This document shows positions 8,232 through 16,640 of a DNA stretch of 64,000 nucleotides, one piece after another. Position numbers and translations under genes: made by a program. The stretch's first letter is position 1; each line of letters starts with the position of its first letter. The notes under the pieces were generated by a model that saw only the letters and a list, made by a program, of their open reading frames with translations, ran no database searches and was not told the DNA's origin. This DNA comes from Erwinia rhapontici (GTDB lineage: Bacteria > Pseudomonadota > Gammaproteobacteria > Enterobacterales > Enterobacteriaceae), in assembly GCF_012271765.1 (NCBI RefSeq), contig NZ_VRKO01000018.1, positions 245,604-309,603 of the forward strand. Reading direction: 5' to 3'.

Positions 8232-8278
8232 TTGACAGAAAAATCCTGCCAGGGCATAACTATACCGTACAGTACGGT
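8232..8278 (+). promoter_or_regulatory. Sigma-70 promoter with overlapping TetR operator
   Basis: TTGACA (8232-8237), a 17-base spacer and CATAAC (8255-8260) form a plausible promoter for the lipoprotein gene at 8303. Directly downstream, ACCGTAC-A-GTACGGT (8264-8278) is a perfect 15-bp palindrome over the expected start site. This is where the divergently encoded TetR protein would block transcription. Confidence 0.72.
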
Positions 8279-8302
8279 TCACTTATAAAAAAGGATATTC
8301 TT

Positions 8303-8965
8303 ATGTTCACTCAACGCCAGGTTTTTACATCGTCTTTATTACTCCTCTCACTAATACTGGCAGGCTGTGCGGGCACGCAGCCGCCACGTTATGCCGGGTT
8401 ATCGTCTGCTGAACAGCTGCGGCCTAACAGCGGTGAGGATGCCTATCGCCAGCCGTGGCGCACCGCAGGCCAGGTCGACTGGAAAAAATACACCACAGTG
8501 ACGGTGGATCCGGTCATCGTCTATCAGGGCGCGGATAATCAGTTTGGCGATCTCAGCCAGGCCGATCGTCAGGAGCTGGCCGATTATCTGTACCAGCGCT
8601 GCAACGAGGTGCTGAAAACCCGGTTTTCACCCAGCCAGCATCCCTCGCCACAGGCGCTGCGCATTAAGCTGACGCTTACCGGAGCCGAGACCACCACGCC
8701 GGTGCTGGGAACGTTCACCAAGTTCGATCTGGCGGGTGGGCCGTACAATATTGTGCAGGCGGTGCGTGGGCGGGAAGGGCTGATGAACGGTTCAGTCAGT
8801 TATGCCGTTGAGATCTATCAGGCCGACAATAACCAGTTATTACAGGCCTGGGTGACGAAACAGTATCCCAATGCAATGAATGTCGGGGCCAGCTTTGGTT
8901 CCCTGTCGGCCGCTAAAGTGGGCATTGATAAAGGGGCTGACCAGCTGCTGGCTGTGCTGAAATAG
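8303..8965 (+). CDS. DUF3313-family lipoprotein
   Basis: A 220-residue protein with a lipoprotein signal peptide: MFTQRQVF, then a hydrophobic run to the LILAGC lipobox (Cys about residue 22). The mature part has the DUF3313 pattern, including WKKYTTVTVDPVIVYQG and a central LTGAETTTPVLGTFT segment. Function is unknown for the family. Most members are predicted outer-membrane lipoproteins. The ATG at 8303 was chosen because it starts the signal peptide and has AAGGA upstream; longer in-frame starts overlap the divergent TetR gene. A terminator follows at 9001. Confidence 0.88.
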   Translation: MFTQRQVFTSSLLLLSLILAGCAGTQPPRYAGLSSAEQLRPNSGEDAYRQPWRTAGQVDWKKYTTVTVDPVIVYQGADNQFGDLSQADRQELADYLYQRCNEVLKTRFSPSQHPSPQALRIKLTLTGAETTTPVLGTFTKFDLAGGPYNIVQAVRGREGLMNGSVSYAVEIYQADNNQLLQAWVTKQYPNAMNVGASFGSLSAAKVGIDKGADQLLAVLK

Positions 8966-9000
8966 TCTGACGTCAACACCAGGAAATACCCGGAAACAGA

Positions 9001-9025
9001 AGCGGCCGCAGAGCCGCTTTTTTTC
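9001..9025 (+). terminator. Rho-independent terminator after the DUF3313 gene
   Basis: AGCGGC-CGCAGA-GCCGCT is followed by a run of seven T residues, immediately downstream of the DUF3313 stop. Confidence 0.85.
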
Positions 9026-9131
9026 TAAATGCTTTTTAACGCTGAACTTTCCCCGATTTCTTCTTTGTTCTGTCTGTGCGGCTTTGTTATTGCTGTCGTT
9101 TACTTCAGGCAAAAAAAAGAAGGAAGCCTTA

Positions 9132-10280
9132 ATGGAAATCTACTGGTATCTCACCGCCCCCGACGGGCCGCAGCCCTGGACCGCCTCCGGCAGTCGCAAA
9201 ATCGACTATGCCTGGTTTCAGGAAGTGGCGCAGGCGGTGGATAATCTGGGGTTTACCGGCGCGCTGCTGGCCACCGGCGCGCACGACCCCTGGATTGTCG
9301 GGGCTTCGTTGATCCCGCTGACGCAACGGATGAAGTTCCTGATCGCGATCCAACCTGGGCTGGTTTCCCCCACGCTGCTGGCCAAAATGGCGGTGACGTT
9401 CAACCAGTTCTCCCAGGGACGCGTGCTGCTCAATGTGGTGAGCGGCGATAAAAATACCCTGGGTGCGTATGGTCTGCATCTTGAACACGACCAGCGCTAC
9501 CAGTTAAGCGATGAGTTTCTTACCGTGCTGAAGCCGTTGCTGGCAGAACAGACGGTGGATTTCGAAGGTGAACACCTGCATATCAGCAACGCCCGTCTGG
9601 CGCTGGGCAACGGTGGCTACCCACCGCCTGCGCTATGGTTCGGCGGTTCATCGGAGGCAGCGCAGGACGTTGCGGCAAAACATATTGATACCTATCTCTC
9701 CTGGGGTGAAACGCCGCCGCAGGCCGCAGAGAAAATTGCCGCCGTGAAACAGAAAGCGCTTCAGCATCAGCGCACGCTGCGCTTTGGCATTCGTCTGTAT
9801 GTGATCCTGCGGGAAACGGATGAAGCCGCGTGGCAGGCGGTGGAGGAGCTGTACCGTTCAATGGACGATAAAGCGATTGCTGCCTGCCAGGCGCTGGCCG
9901 CCGGATCGGATTCTGTCGGTCAGGCACGCATGAGCGCACTGCACAATAACGCCCGCCCGGAAAACCCGCGTGAGCTGGAGATTTACCCGAATCTGTGGGC
10001 TGGCATCGGCCTGGTCCGTCCGGGGCCGGGTACCGCGATTGTCGGCAGCCCGGAAACCGTTGAACGCGTACTGCGTGACTATCAGCAGGCCGGCGTAGAG
10101 GTGTTTATCCTGTCCGGTTTCCCGCTGGTGGAGGAAGCACAACGCTTCAGCCAGCTGGTGTTACCGCGTCTGTCGCTGGACGCGCCCACGGTGACGCACG
10201 TGGCCGATGATTCCGGTAATACTTTCACCTGGAGCAATCTGTGGGACAGCCCGGTGGGGCAGCAGGAGGATCGTGGATGA
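9132..10280 (+). CDS. SsuD-like FMNH2-dependent monooxygenase (LLM class)
   Basis: A 382-residue bacterial-luciferase-like flavin monooxygenase resembling alkanesulfonate monooxygenase SsuD, which cleaves C1-C14 alkanesulfonates to aldehyde and sulfite with FMNH2 and O2. Matching segments include RYQLSDEFL, LYVILRE, DSVGQARMSALHN, PNLWAGIGLVRPGPGTAIVG and FILSGFPLVEEA, in SsuD order and at SsuD length. The ATG at 9132 follows AGGAAG. The stop overlaps the next gene (ATGA). No flavin reductase SsuE and no SsuBC transporter are adjacent, so this is a partial sulfur-scavenging cassette; the true substrate may be another organosulfur compound. Confidence 0.88.
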   Translation: MEIYWYLTAPDGPQPWTASGSRKIDYAWFQEVAQAVDNLGFTGALLATGAHDPWIVGASLIPLTQRMKFLIAIQPGLVSPTLLAKMAVTFNQFSQGRVLLNVVSGDKNTLGAYGLHLEHDQRYQLSDEFLTVLKPLLAEQTVDFEGEHLHISNARLALGNGGYPPPALWFGGSSEAAQDVAAKHIDTYLSWGETPPQAAEKIAAVKQKALQHQRTLRFGIRLYVILRETDEAAWQAVEELYRSMDDKAIAACQALAAGSDSVGQARMSALHNNARPENPRELEIYPNLWAGIGLVRPGPGTAIVGSPETVERVLRDYQQAGVEVFILSGFPLVEEAQRFSQLVLPRLSLDAPTVTHVADDSGNTFTWSNLWDSPVGQQEDRG

Positions 10281-11149
10281 CGTTACGTATTGGCAGTCAC
10301 CCGAACAATCTTTCACTGTTTATTCTGCGCCATCGCGGCGTGCTGGAAACGGCACTGGCAGCGCAGGGCGGCGTGGTCTGGACGGATTATCTGCATGGGG
10401 GCGACAGTGCCACTTTTCTGGCAGAACAACGGCTGGATGTCGTCGGCACCGGGTCCACGCCGCCGCTGCTGGCACAGGGCAACGGTCTGGACGTGGCCTA
10501 TCTGGCGGCCTCACCCGACCGGACGGCAAACTGCGCGCTGCTCGGGATGAAAGACGGGCCGCGTCAGAGCGCCAGCGATCTCAAAGGCGCGCGCATCGCC
10601 TGCATGAAAGGATCGTTTACCGACCATTTCCTCGCCCGGCTGCTGTTGCAGAACGGGCTGACACTGGACGATACCCAGCTGGTTGACCTTAACGGCAGTG
10701 AGTCTGCCCGTGCGCTGCGCGAGGGACGGGTGGATTTGTGGGCGGCTATCGATCCCTGGCTAACCGCGGCACAGGATGCTAAAAAGGTGCGCTGCCTTGT
10801 TCAGGTGGGCGAGGTGATCCGCAACCGTTCCCTGTTCTGGTGCCGTGAACGCTGGCTGCATCAGTCTGCGCAGCAGGCGGAAATCCTGCTGACGGTACTG
10901 GCCGAGAATGACCGCTGGATCGCCAGCAACAGTCAGCAGGCCGCGGAGCTGATCCATCGGCATCTTCCCGGCTCACTCAGCGTCACCAGCTGGCTCTCGA
11001 CTATTCGATCCCGCCCGTGGGGCATTCACCGGGTGACCCCGGAACTGCTGGCAGAGCAGCAACAGCAGGCCGACGATCTGTTGGCCGCCCGATTTATCAC
11101 CCAGGCGCTGCGGATTAACGTTGCGCTCGACAATGGAGTACAGGCATGA
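10277..11149 (+). CDS. SsuA-like substrate-binding protein without signal peptide
   Basis: A 290-residue NMT1/SsuA-fold protein: LRIGSHPNNLSLFILRHRG at the N-terminus, GTGSTPPLLAQGNGLD near residue 70, and VDLWAAIDPWL near residue 156, as in aliphatic sulfonate binding proteins. It starts directly with the mature fold (MTLRIGSHP) and has no signal peptide. The ATG overlaps the stop of the monooxygenase (ATGA), and GGAGGA lies just upstream, so the start is firm. A periplasmic role is therefore doubtful. It could be a cytoplasmic substrate or effector carrier, or a decayed paralog of the following gene. Confidence 0.82.
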   Translation: MTLRIGSHPNNLSLFILRHRGVLETALAAQGGVVWTDYLHGGDSATFLAEQRLDVVGTGSTPPLLAQGNGLDVAYLAASPDRTANCALLGMKDGPRQSASDLKGARIACMKGSFTDHFLARLLLQNGLTLDDTQLVDLNGSESARALREGRVDLWAAIDPWLTAAQDAKKVRCLVQVGEVIRNRSLFWCRERWLHQSAQQAEILLTVLAENDRWIASNSQQAAELIHRHLPGSLSVTSWLSTIRSRPWGIHRVTPELLAEQQQQADDLLAARFITQALRINVALDNGVQA

Positions 11150-12090
11150 ATAAGGGAGTGCTGCGCTGGCTGGTCGCTGCGGCGTTAGGCGTAACAATGA
11201 CGGCGCAGGCCGCAGACGAGATCACACTGAGAATAGGCTTTTTACGGGCACCGACCGACCTGGCGCTGGCGAAAGAGAATGGCAGCCTGGAAAAAGCGCT
11301 GGCTGCGCACAACGTAAAACTGGAATGGGCAGGGCCGTTCTCATCAGCGGCACCCGCCTATGAAGCAATGAATGCCAATGCCATTGATATGACCACCGGC
11401 AGCTCCACGGCCTTTGTCACCGCCATTGCCGCCGGGCTGCCGCTGGTGTTCTTTGGTTATCAGGCGATGTCGCCTGATGGAGAAGGCATTGTGGTGCGCA
11501 ACGATTCCACGCTGAAAACGCTGGCGGACCTGCGCGGTAAAAAAGTGGCGGTGAACAAGGGTGGCACGGGAGAGTATCTGCTGTCACGCGCGTTGCAGAC
11601 GGCCGGGATCAAAGAGAGCGAAGTACAGAAAGAGTACCTGACGCCGACGGACAGCGGCAGTGCCTTTGTCGGCGGTCATGTGGATGCCTGGGCGGTGTGG
11701 GACCCGTTCCTGTCGCTGGCGCGTCAGAGCTACGAAGGGCGTCTGCTGACCAATGGCAAACAGCTGGGATCGGAGAACGCCGTGGGTTACTTTGTCACTG
11801 AGCAGTTTAACCGCCAGCATCCGGACGTGGTGAAGATCGTCTGGCAGGTGATGAAAGAGCAGAATGTCTGGGCCAAAGCGCACCCGCATGAAGCCGGGAA
11901 AATCTGGGCACAACAGATGGGCCGTCTGGGCGAAGGGCTGGGCGATCGGCTGGGCGAGGTCAATACTGTTCCGCTGTCGTCAGTAGGGGCAGAGCAGCGC
12001 CAGCATATTCAGCATGTTGCTGAGTGGTACTTGCAACAGGGGCTGATTAAGGCTATTCCTGATATTCAGGGTCACAGCGTGGAACTGTAA
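11146..12090 (+). CDS. Aliphatic sulfonate ABC transporter substrate-binding protein (SsuA family)
   Basis: A 314-residue periplasmic binding protein with a clear signal peptide ([15 protein letters not shown], cleaved after TAQAA). The SsuA/NMT1 pattern is visible: [39 protein letters not shown], the [13 protein letters not shown] segment, and [14 protein letters not shown]. Its ATG overlaps the previous stop. No permease or ATPase gene follows, so it must use a transporter encoded elsewhere. Together with the preceding two genes it suggests uptake and oxidation of an organosulfonate. Confidence 0.88.
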   Translation: MNKGVLRWLVAAALGVTMTAQAADEITLRIGFLRAPTDLALAKENGSLEKALAAHNVKLEWAGPFSSAAPAYEAMNANAIDMTTGSSTAFVTAIAAGLPLVFFGYQAMSPDGEGIVVRNDSTLKTLADLRGKKVAVNKGGTGEYLLSRALQTAGIKESEVQKEYLTPTDSGSAFVGGHVDAWAVWDPFLSLARQSYEGRLLTNGKQLGSENAVGYFVTEQFNRQHPDVVKIVWQVMKEQNVWAKAHPHEAGKIWAQQMGRLGEGLGDRLGEVNTVPLSSVGAEQRQHIQHVAEWYLQQGLIKAIPDIQGHSVEL

Positions 12091-12167
12091 CTCACGCGCT
12101 ATCCTGCCAAACCGGGCCGACCAGCAACGTCGGCCCCACGTTTTATGCACCGTACGGAGCCTGGCTA

Positions 12168-13055
12168 ATGACACGTATGACGGCAAAAGATTTCCCTCCT
12201 GAACTGCTCGAATATTTTGACTTCTATGTACACGGTAAAATCACGAAACGTGAGTTTCTGGATATCGCGGCGAAGTTTGTTGTCGGTGGCCTGTCGGCGG
12301 CGGCACTCGGCACCTTACTGACGCCGAATTATGCCTATGCGCAGCAGGTTGAGTTTACCGATCCCGATATTCTCGCGGAGTATATTCACTACCCGTCCCC
12401 GCAGGGACACGGGAGCGTGAAGGGTTACCTCGTCCGTCCGGCGAAAGTCACGGGGAAGGTGCCTGCAGTGGTGGTGGTGCATGAAAATCGCGGGCTGAAC
12501 CCGTATATCGAGGATGTGGCGCGGCGGGTGGCGAAAGCCGGCTTTATTGCGCTGGCCCCGGACGGATTGAGTTCGGTTGGCGGCTATCCGGGCAATGATG
12601 AGAAAGGGCGCGAGCTGCAACAGCAGATTGACCCGACAAAGCTGATGAACGACTTTTTTGCGGCGATTGAGTTTCTGATGCAGCACGATGGTGCCAGCGG
12701 CAAAGTGGGCATAACCGGCTTCTGTTATGGCGGCGGGGTGGCGAATGCGGCGGCCGTGGCCTATCCCGAACTGGGCGCTGCCGTGCCGTTTTATGGTCGC
12801 CAGCCGAAAGCGGAAGATGTGGCCAAAATCAAAGCGCCGCTGCTACTGCATTATGCGGAGCTGGATACACGGATTACCGAGGGCTGGCCGGCCTATGAAG
12901 CTGCGCTGAAAGAGCATCATAAAGTCTACGAAGGCTATGTGTATAAAGGCGTGAACCACGGTTTTCATAATGATTCGACGCCGCGTTATGACAAAGCGGC
13001 GGCAGATCTGGCGTGGGAGAGAACCATCGCCTGGTTTAAACAGTATCTGGTGTAA
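12168..13055 (+). CDS. yghX: Dienelactone hydrolase family protein YghX
   Basis: A 295-residue alpha/beta hydrolase that closely matches E. coli YghX, which is truncated in K-12. The N-terminus ([20 protein letters not shown]) precedes a hydrophobic segment (about 35-57) that may act as a signal or anchor. The catalytic domain has the cysteine nucleophile in GFCYGGG near residue 186, an Asp in AELDTRI, and the His in GVNHGF: the Cys-Asp-His triad of dienelactone hydrolases. The physiological substrate is unknown. The ATG at 12168 follows CGGAG. The 3' end overlaps the convergent LysR pseudogene by about 20 bases. Confidence 0.92.
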   Translation: MTRMTAKDFPPELLEYFDFYVHGKITKREFLDIAAKFVVGGLSAAALGTLLTPNYAYAQQVEFTDPDILAEYIHYPSPQGHGSVKGYLVRPAKVTGKVPAVVVVHENRGLNPYIEDVARRVAKAGFIALAPDGLSSVGGYPGNDEKGRELQQQIDPTKLMNDFFAAIEFLMQHDGASGKVGITGFCYGGGVANAAAVAYPELGAAVPFYGRQPKAEDVAKIKAPLLLHYAELDTRITEGWPAYEAALKEHHKVYEGYVYKGVNHGFHNDSTPRYDKAAADLAWERTIAWFKQYLV

Positions 13056-13561
13056 CCGGACTCTGGCGTTTGATCATATCTACCAGCGCCCTCAGGCTGA
13101 CGGGCATATGGCGATTCGCCGGGAAATAGAGGCATAAACCAGGGACTGGCGGGCACCATGCCTCCAGTACCCTGACCAGCGTGCCCTGATTGAGCGCTTC
13201 CCGCACATGGCTTTCTGGCACATAGGCGATCCCCAGCCCCTGGAGAGCGGCCCCGGCCATCAGGGCTGAGCAGTAATTGTCCCTGTGCATCCGCCACCTC
13301 TTCCAGCGCCTGCTCCAGCCCGTTGAGGTGCGGTGTAATGCGCCGCAGCAGCTTTTCTCCGGCATCGGTCAATGCCACACTGCGCGTGGTGCGGTGCAGC
13401 AGGCGCACGCCAAGGCGCTCTTCCAGCCCGCGAATAGCATGGCTCAGGGTTGAGCGGGTCACGCCTGATAATTCTGCCGCCCGGCGAAAACTACGTTGCT
13501 CTGCCACGGCGATAAAGGCTTTCAGGTCAGAGATCGAGGGGGTTCGTATTGGTGATTTCAT
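13036..13561 (-). pseudogene. LysR-family regulator with large internal deletion
   Basis: The N-terminal DNA-binding domain is intact from MKSPIRTPSISDLKAFIAVA through LEERLGVRLLHRTTRSVALT to about residue 90. The frame then shifts, and the C-terminal end of a CrgA-like effector domain resumes in another frame (ALQGLGIAYVPESH...CPPVPGLCLYFPANR). Compared with a normal protein of about 300 residues, some 110 central codons are missing at about 13285. The truncated protein could at most retain the DNA-binding part. It sits tail-to-tail with yghX and head-to-head with an SDR remnant. Confidence 0.88.
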
Positions 13562-13576
13562 TTCACCTCTTCATGC

Positions 13577-13699
13577 CAATTGTTTCGTCTGGCGCTGGGC
13601 AGCAAGGCGTACCACTCTATTCGTGAAGCGCTGACCTCGCGTTTGCAGGTGCTTGACGCAACGAAAGACATTGCATTCAGCGTTGATAAACAGGGCTGA
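13577..13699 (+). pseudogene. C-terminal remnant of an SDR oxidoreductase gene
   Basis: In one frame the DNA reads QLFRLALGSKAYHSIREAL and on to FSVDKQG and a stop at 13697-13699. This is the typical C-terminal tail of short-chain dehydrogenases that sit divergent to CrgA-type LysR genes. There is no start codon, and the roughly 200 upstream codons with the Rossmann fold are gone. Together with the LysR pseudogene it marks a deletion scar. Confidence 0.65.
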
Positions 13700-13703
13700 A
13701 GTG

Positions 13704-13729
13704 CAGAGCGAGCCGTCCGGCTCGCTCTG
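13704..13729. other. Perfect 11-bp stem-loop between SDR remnant and PTS gene
   Basis: CAGAGCGAGCC-GTCC-GGCTCGCTCTG forms a perfect hairpin with a 4-base loop. It lies just past the stop of the PTS gene (minus strand). There is no T-run on either side, so a rho-independent terminator is not fully supported. It may still act as a 3' mRNA-stabilising structure. Confidence 0.6.
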
Positions 13730-13737
13730 TCGGGGGG

Positions 13738-15672
13738 TTAGTGGGTGGCGGATTTTTGCATGGAGGCGGTGGTGACGGCGCGCTTATTCTGTGCCGCCTT
13801 CACGCGCATATATTTCACCGCAATGGCAATCACCGCCGTCAGCAGAGCACCGGTAAACATGGTCAGCAGGGCCAGTGACGGTTTGTTCATCGCGCCCAGC
13901 AGGACCACAATTGGCCCGCCGTGCGCAACCTGATTGGTGATGCCCAACTGGAACGCCATCACCGCTGCCGCCATACTGCCGATCACGTTAGCCGGGATCA
14001 CGCTAAGCGGGTCGCGTGCCGCAAACGGAATGGCCCCTTCAGAAATACCCACCAGACCCATCGCAAACGAGGCTTTACCGGCTTCATTCTCTTCACCAGC
14101 AAACAGCGACAGCTTACGGGACAGGAACGTGGCCAGACCCATCCCCAGCGGGGCTACCGGAATGGCGCAGGTAATTGCGCCCATATACTCCGCATGGCCT
14201 GCCGTCAGCATGCTCAGGCAGAACAGGAAGGCGACTTTATTCACCGGCCCGCCCATATCAAACCCGGCCATGCCGCCTATCACAATACCCAGCAGCACCA
14301 GGCTACTGCCATTCAGCGACACCAGCAGATGATTCATTCCGGTCATGGCGCTGGAAATCGGTGCGCCAATCACAAAAATAAACAGCCCGGCAATAAACAG
14401 CGTACCCGTAAGGGGAACGATCAGGATCGGTACGAGCGGTTGTACCATTTTGGGGTAACGGCGTGTAGCCAGCCAGCGCACCACATAGCCCACAATCAGC
14501 CCGGCGAGGATCGCACCGATAAACCCGGTTCCCGCTTCTGCGCCGTAGAAACTGCCAGTATTGGCAATCCAGCCGCCGATAAAACCGGGGGCCAGCGCGG
14601 AGCGGTCGCCGATAGCGTAAGCGATATAGGCGGAAAGGATCGGGATCATCAGTTTGAAGGCCACCACACCGACATCCAGCACCGACTGCCAGATACTGCC
14701 TTCGGGAATACTCATGCCGGAAGGGCCGGGCTGGCCGCCAATGGCCAGCGACAGAGCGATCATCAGCCCACCGGTGACCACAAAGGGGATCATATGCGAC
14801 ACGCCGTTCATCAGAAAACGGTAGATATCGCTGCGTCCTGAAGGCTGCGCAGCCGCGCTGCTGCTGCCGGAAGATTTATCAGCCTGATACAACGGGGCTT
14901 CCAGCCCCTGGCGGATCACCTGCTGCGCAGCTTTAATCGGGGCTTTGACCGGGGTTTGAATCAGCTTCTTCCCGGCAAAACGCGCCATCTCCACCTGTTT
15001 ATCACTGCACACCAGAATGGCGTCGGCCTCGGCAATTTGCTGTGCCGTCGGGCTGTTACGCACGCCGATGGAGCCGTTGGTTTCGACAATAATCTGGTAA
15101 CCCAGTTCACGTGCTCCCTGTTCCAGCGCCTCCGCCGCCAGGTAAGTGTGCGCGATCCCGGTCGGGCAGCCGGTAACGCCGATCAGCAAGCCTTTGGTTG
15201 CGGTAACCGTGGACGCAGACGTCTGGGTGGGGGCGGTCAGCAGCGCCATGACGGCCGCCGGGCTGTCGGCGGCCAGCAGACGTTCACTGAAACCGTCCTC
15301 AATAAACTTCCCGGAGAATGCCGCCAGCACTTCGATATGGTGGTCGGCACCCTGCTCAGGCGAGGCGATCATAAAGAACAGGCGGCTGGGCTGACCGTCT
15401 TCAGCACCATAATCGATGCCCTGACGGCTGATGCCGATAGCGACGGCGGGATGTTTCACCGCGGCACTTTTTGCATGAGGAATGGCAATCCCATCTTCAA
15501 ACCCGGTGTTCGCAATGGCTTCGCGCGCCTGCACATCGGCAATAAACTGCGCTTTATCCGTAATATTGCCGGCACGGAACAGCAGTTCAGCCATCTCGCT
15601 GAACACCTGCTCTTTGCGGGTGGCGTGTAAATCAAGGCAGATTAATGTTTCATTTATAAGTGTGTTAATCAT
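13738..15672 (-). CDS. PTS fructose-family transporter, EIIABC fusion
   Basis: A 644-residue sugar permease of the phosphotransferase system, inner membrane, that phosphorylates its sugar during uptake. The domain order is EIIA (about 1-145, phospho-His in GIAIPHAK at residue 66), EIIB-Fru (about 160-260, phospho-Cys in GVTGCPTGIAHTY at residue 169), a Ser/Ala linker, and EIIC (about 285-625, many membrane segments). It lies 52 bases downstream of the epimerase gene and is likely co-transcribed with it. The sugar is not identified; fructose-family members also take mannose, mannosylglycerate and other substrates. The upstream operator at 16539 probably controls both genes. Confidence 0.9.
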   Translation of the reverse strand: MINTLINETLICLDLHATRKEQVFSEMAELLFRAGNITDKAQFIADVQAREAIANTGFEDGIAIPHAKSAAVKHPAVAIGISRQGIDYGAEDGQPSRLFFMIASPEQGADHHIEVLAAFSGKFIEDGFSERLLAADSPAAVMALLTAPTQTSASTVTATKGLLIGVTGCPTGIAHTYLAAEALEQGARELGYQIIVETNGSIGVRNSPTAQQIAEADAILVCSDKQVEMARFAGKKLIQTPVKAPIKAAQQVIRQGLEAPLYQADKSSGSSSAAAQPSGRSDIYRFLMNGVSHMIPFVVTGGLMIALSLAIGGQPGPSGMSIPEGSIWQSVLDVGVVAFKLMIPILSAYIAYAIGDRSALAPGFIGGWIANTGSFYGAEAGTGFIGAILAGLIVGYVVRWLATRRYPKMVQPLVPILIVPLTGTLFIAGLFIFVIGAPISSAMTGMNHLLVSLNGSSLVLLGIVIGGMAGFDMGGPVNKVAFLFCLSMLTAGHAEYMGAITCAIPVAPLGMGLATFLSRKLSLFAGEENEAGKASFAMGLVGISEGAIPFAARDPLSVIPANVIGSMAAAVMAFQLGITNQVAHGGPIVVLLGAMNKPSLALLTMFTGALLTAVIAIAVKYMRVKAAQNKRAVTTASMQKSATH

Positions 15673-15724
15673 TATGCAGCCTCTCGGTCGGTCAGTAGGG
15701 GGTACAGCAATAAGATCGGGTGAC

Positions 15725-16429
15725 TTACGGCAGGGTGCGTATCCAGTTCATAGTGGCCGGGTAGTCGGGGGCATTAAACGCCAGCGATCCCATGACCACG
15801 GTATCCGCTCCGCTGCGACGCAGTTCCGGCACGGTATGTTCACGGATGGCACCATCGGCCGCGAGGAAGATGTGTTGCTGCGCAGGGGAATCCTGGATCA
15901 GACGGCGTGCCTGTTGCAGCCGGTCGTAAGCCTCATCGGCCAGTCCCTGACCTTTGACTCCCATGCGCGTGCCGAGCAGGGTGACAAACGCCAGGCGGGA
16001 GAGATACGGCGTTAAATCGCTGACCGGGGTATGCAGTTGCAACACCATCCCGGCGGCACAGCCGTGGTGCTCAATCCGCGCCAGCGCCTGTTCGATGGGC
16101 TGATTTTCCCCCTGAATCGAGATGATATCGGCACCGGCCTCGGCAAACTGGTCGATCTGCTCCAGCAGGATCGCGTCGGATACCATCAGGTGAACATGCA
16201 GCGGTTTGGTGGTGACCTTGCGCAGCGCCGCCACCAGGTCCGGGAAAAACAGCATTGAGGGGGTAAAGTGGCCGTCAGCAACGTCAACATGGTAGATATC
16301 CGCCAGTTCATCGACGCGAGTGATGTCATCGGCCAGATGGGCGAGGTCGGCTGACCATACCGACATTTCAGCCAGGAGGCGGTCAGTAGGCAGCTGTTGC
16401 AGGCAGTGGGTACGTGGGGTTGTGGTCAT
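15725..16429 (-). CDS. Ribulose-phosphate 3-epimerase family protein
   Basis: A cytoplasmic TIM-barrel epimerase of about 234 residues. The metal-binding pattern of the family is present: the first His and Asp in YHVDVADGHFTPSM, the second His in LHVHLMV, and the second Asp in LAADGAIREH; MGSLAFN forms the phosphate-binding end. It is divergent enough from housekeeping Rpe (HVDVADG rather than HIDVMDG) to suggest a sugar such as allulose-6-phosphate or another ketose phosphate. Three consecutive ATGs occur; I chose 16429, which has AAGGA 7 bases upstream (alternatives 16432, 16435 and GTG 16447). First gene of the operon with the PTS permease, divergent from the SgrR-like regulator. Confidence 0.85.
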   Translation of the reverse strand: MTTTPRTHCLQQLPTDRLLAEMSVWSADLAHLADDITRVDELADIYHVDVADGHFTPSMLFFPDLVAALRKVTTKPLHVHLMVSDAILLEQIDQFAEAGADIISIQGENQPIEQALARIEHHGCAAGMVLQLHTPVSDLTPYLSRLAFVTLLGTRMGVKGQGLADEAYDRLQQARRLIQDSPAQQHIFLAADGAIREHTVPELRRSGADTVVMGSLAFNAPDYPATMNWIRTLP

Positions 16430-16538
16430 CATCATGTCCTTGTTCACAGAGTCGATTAATTCGGGCCAACAGGCTGACCCGCCTTATCTTCATCATTGAT
16501 TTTTTGCTGTCGCTTAAAAACACAGCGCCACGGATAAA

Positions 16539-16572
16539 TTCATTTCCGGTTTTCGTTAAAACCGGAAATGAA
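16539..16572. promoter_or_regulatory. Operator palindrome between epimerase and SgrR-like genes
   Basis: A perfect inverted repeat with 15-base arms and a 4-base centre: TTCATTTCCGGTTTT (16539-16553), CGTT, and its complement (16558-16572). The core CCGGTTTT-N4-AAAACCGG recurs at 21141-21160 ahead of the Gfo/Idh operon. The position in a divergent promoter region and the shared core argue for an operator, most likely of the SgrR-like regulator. Confidence 0.8.
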
Positions 16573-16640
16573 TATGAATACGATCACAGTCAGGCAACAT
16601 GTCTTGCCCTAAAATAGGAAAAAACAGCAAAACAGGTAAG

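Noticed and set aside
8090..8302. Extended start of the DUF3313 lipoprotein
   Set aside because: It would place 71 residues ahead of a clear lipoprotein signal peptide and overlap the divergent TetR gene.
13704..13729. Rho-independent terminator for the PTS gene
   Set aside because: Perfect stem, but no T-run on the minus strand; kept only as a stem-loop.
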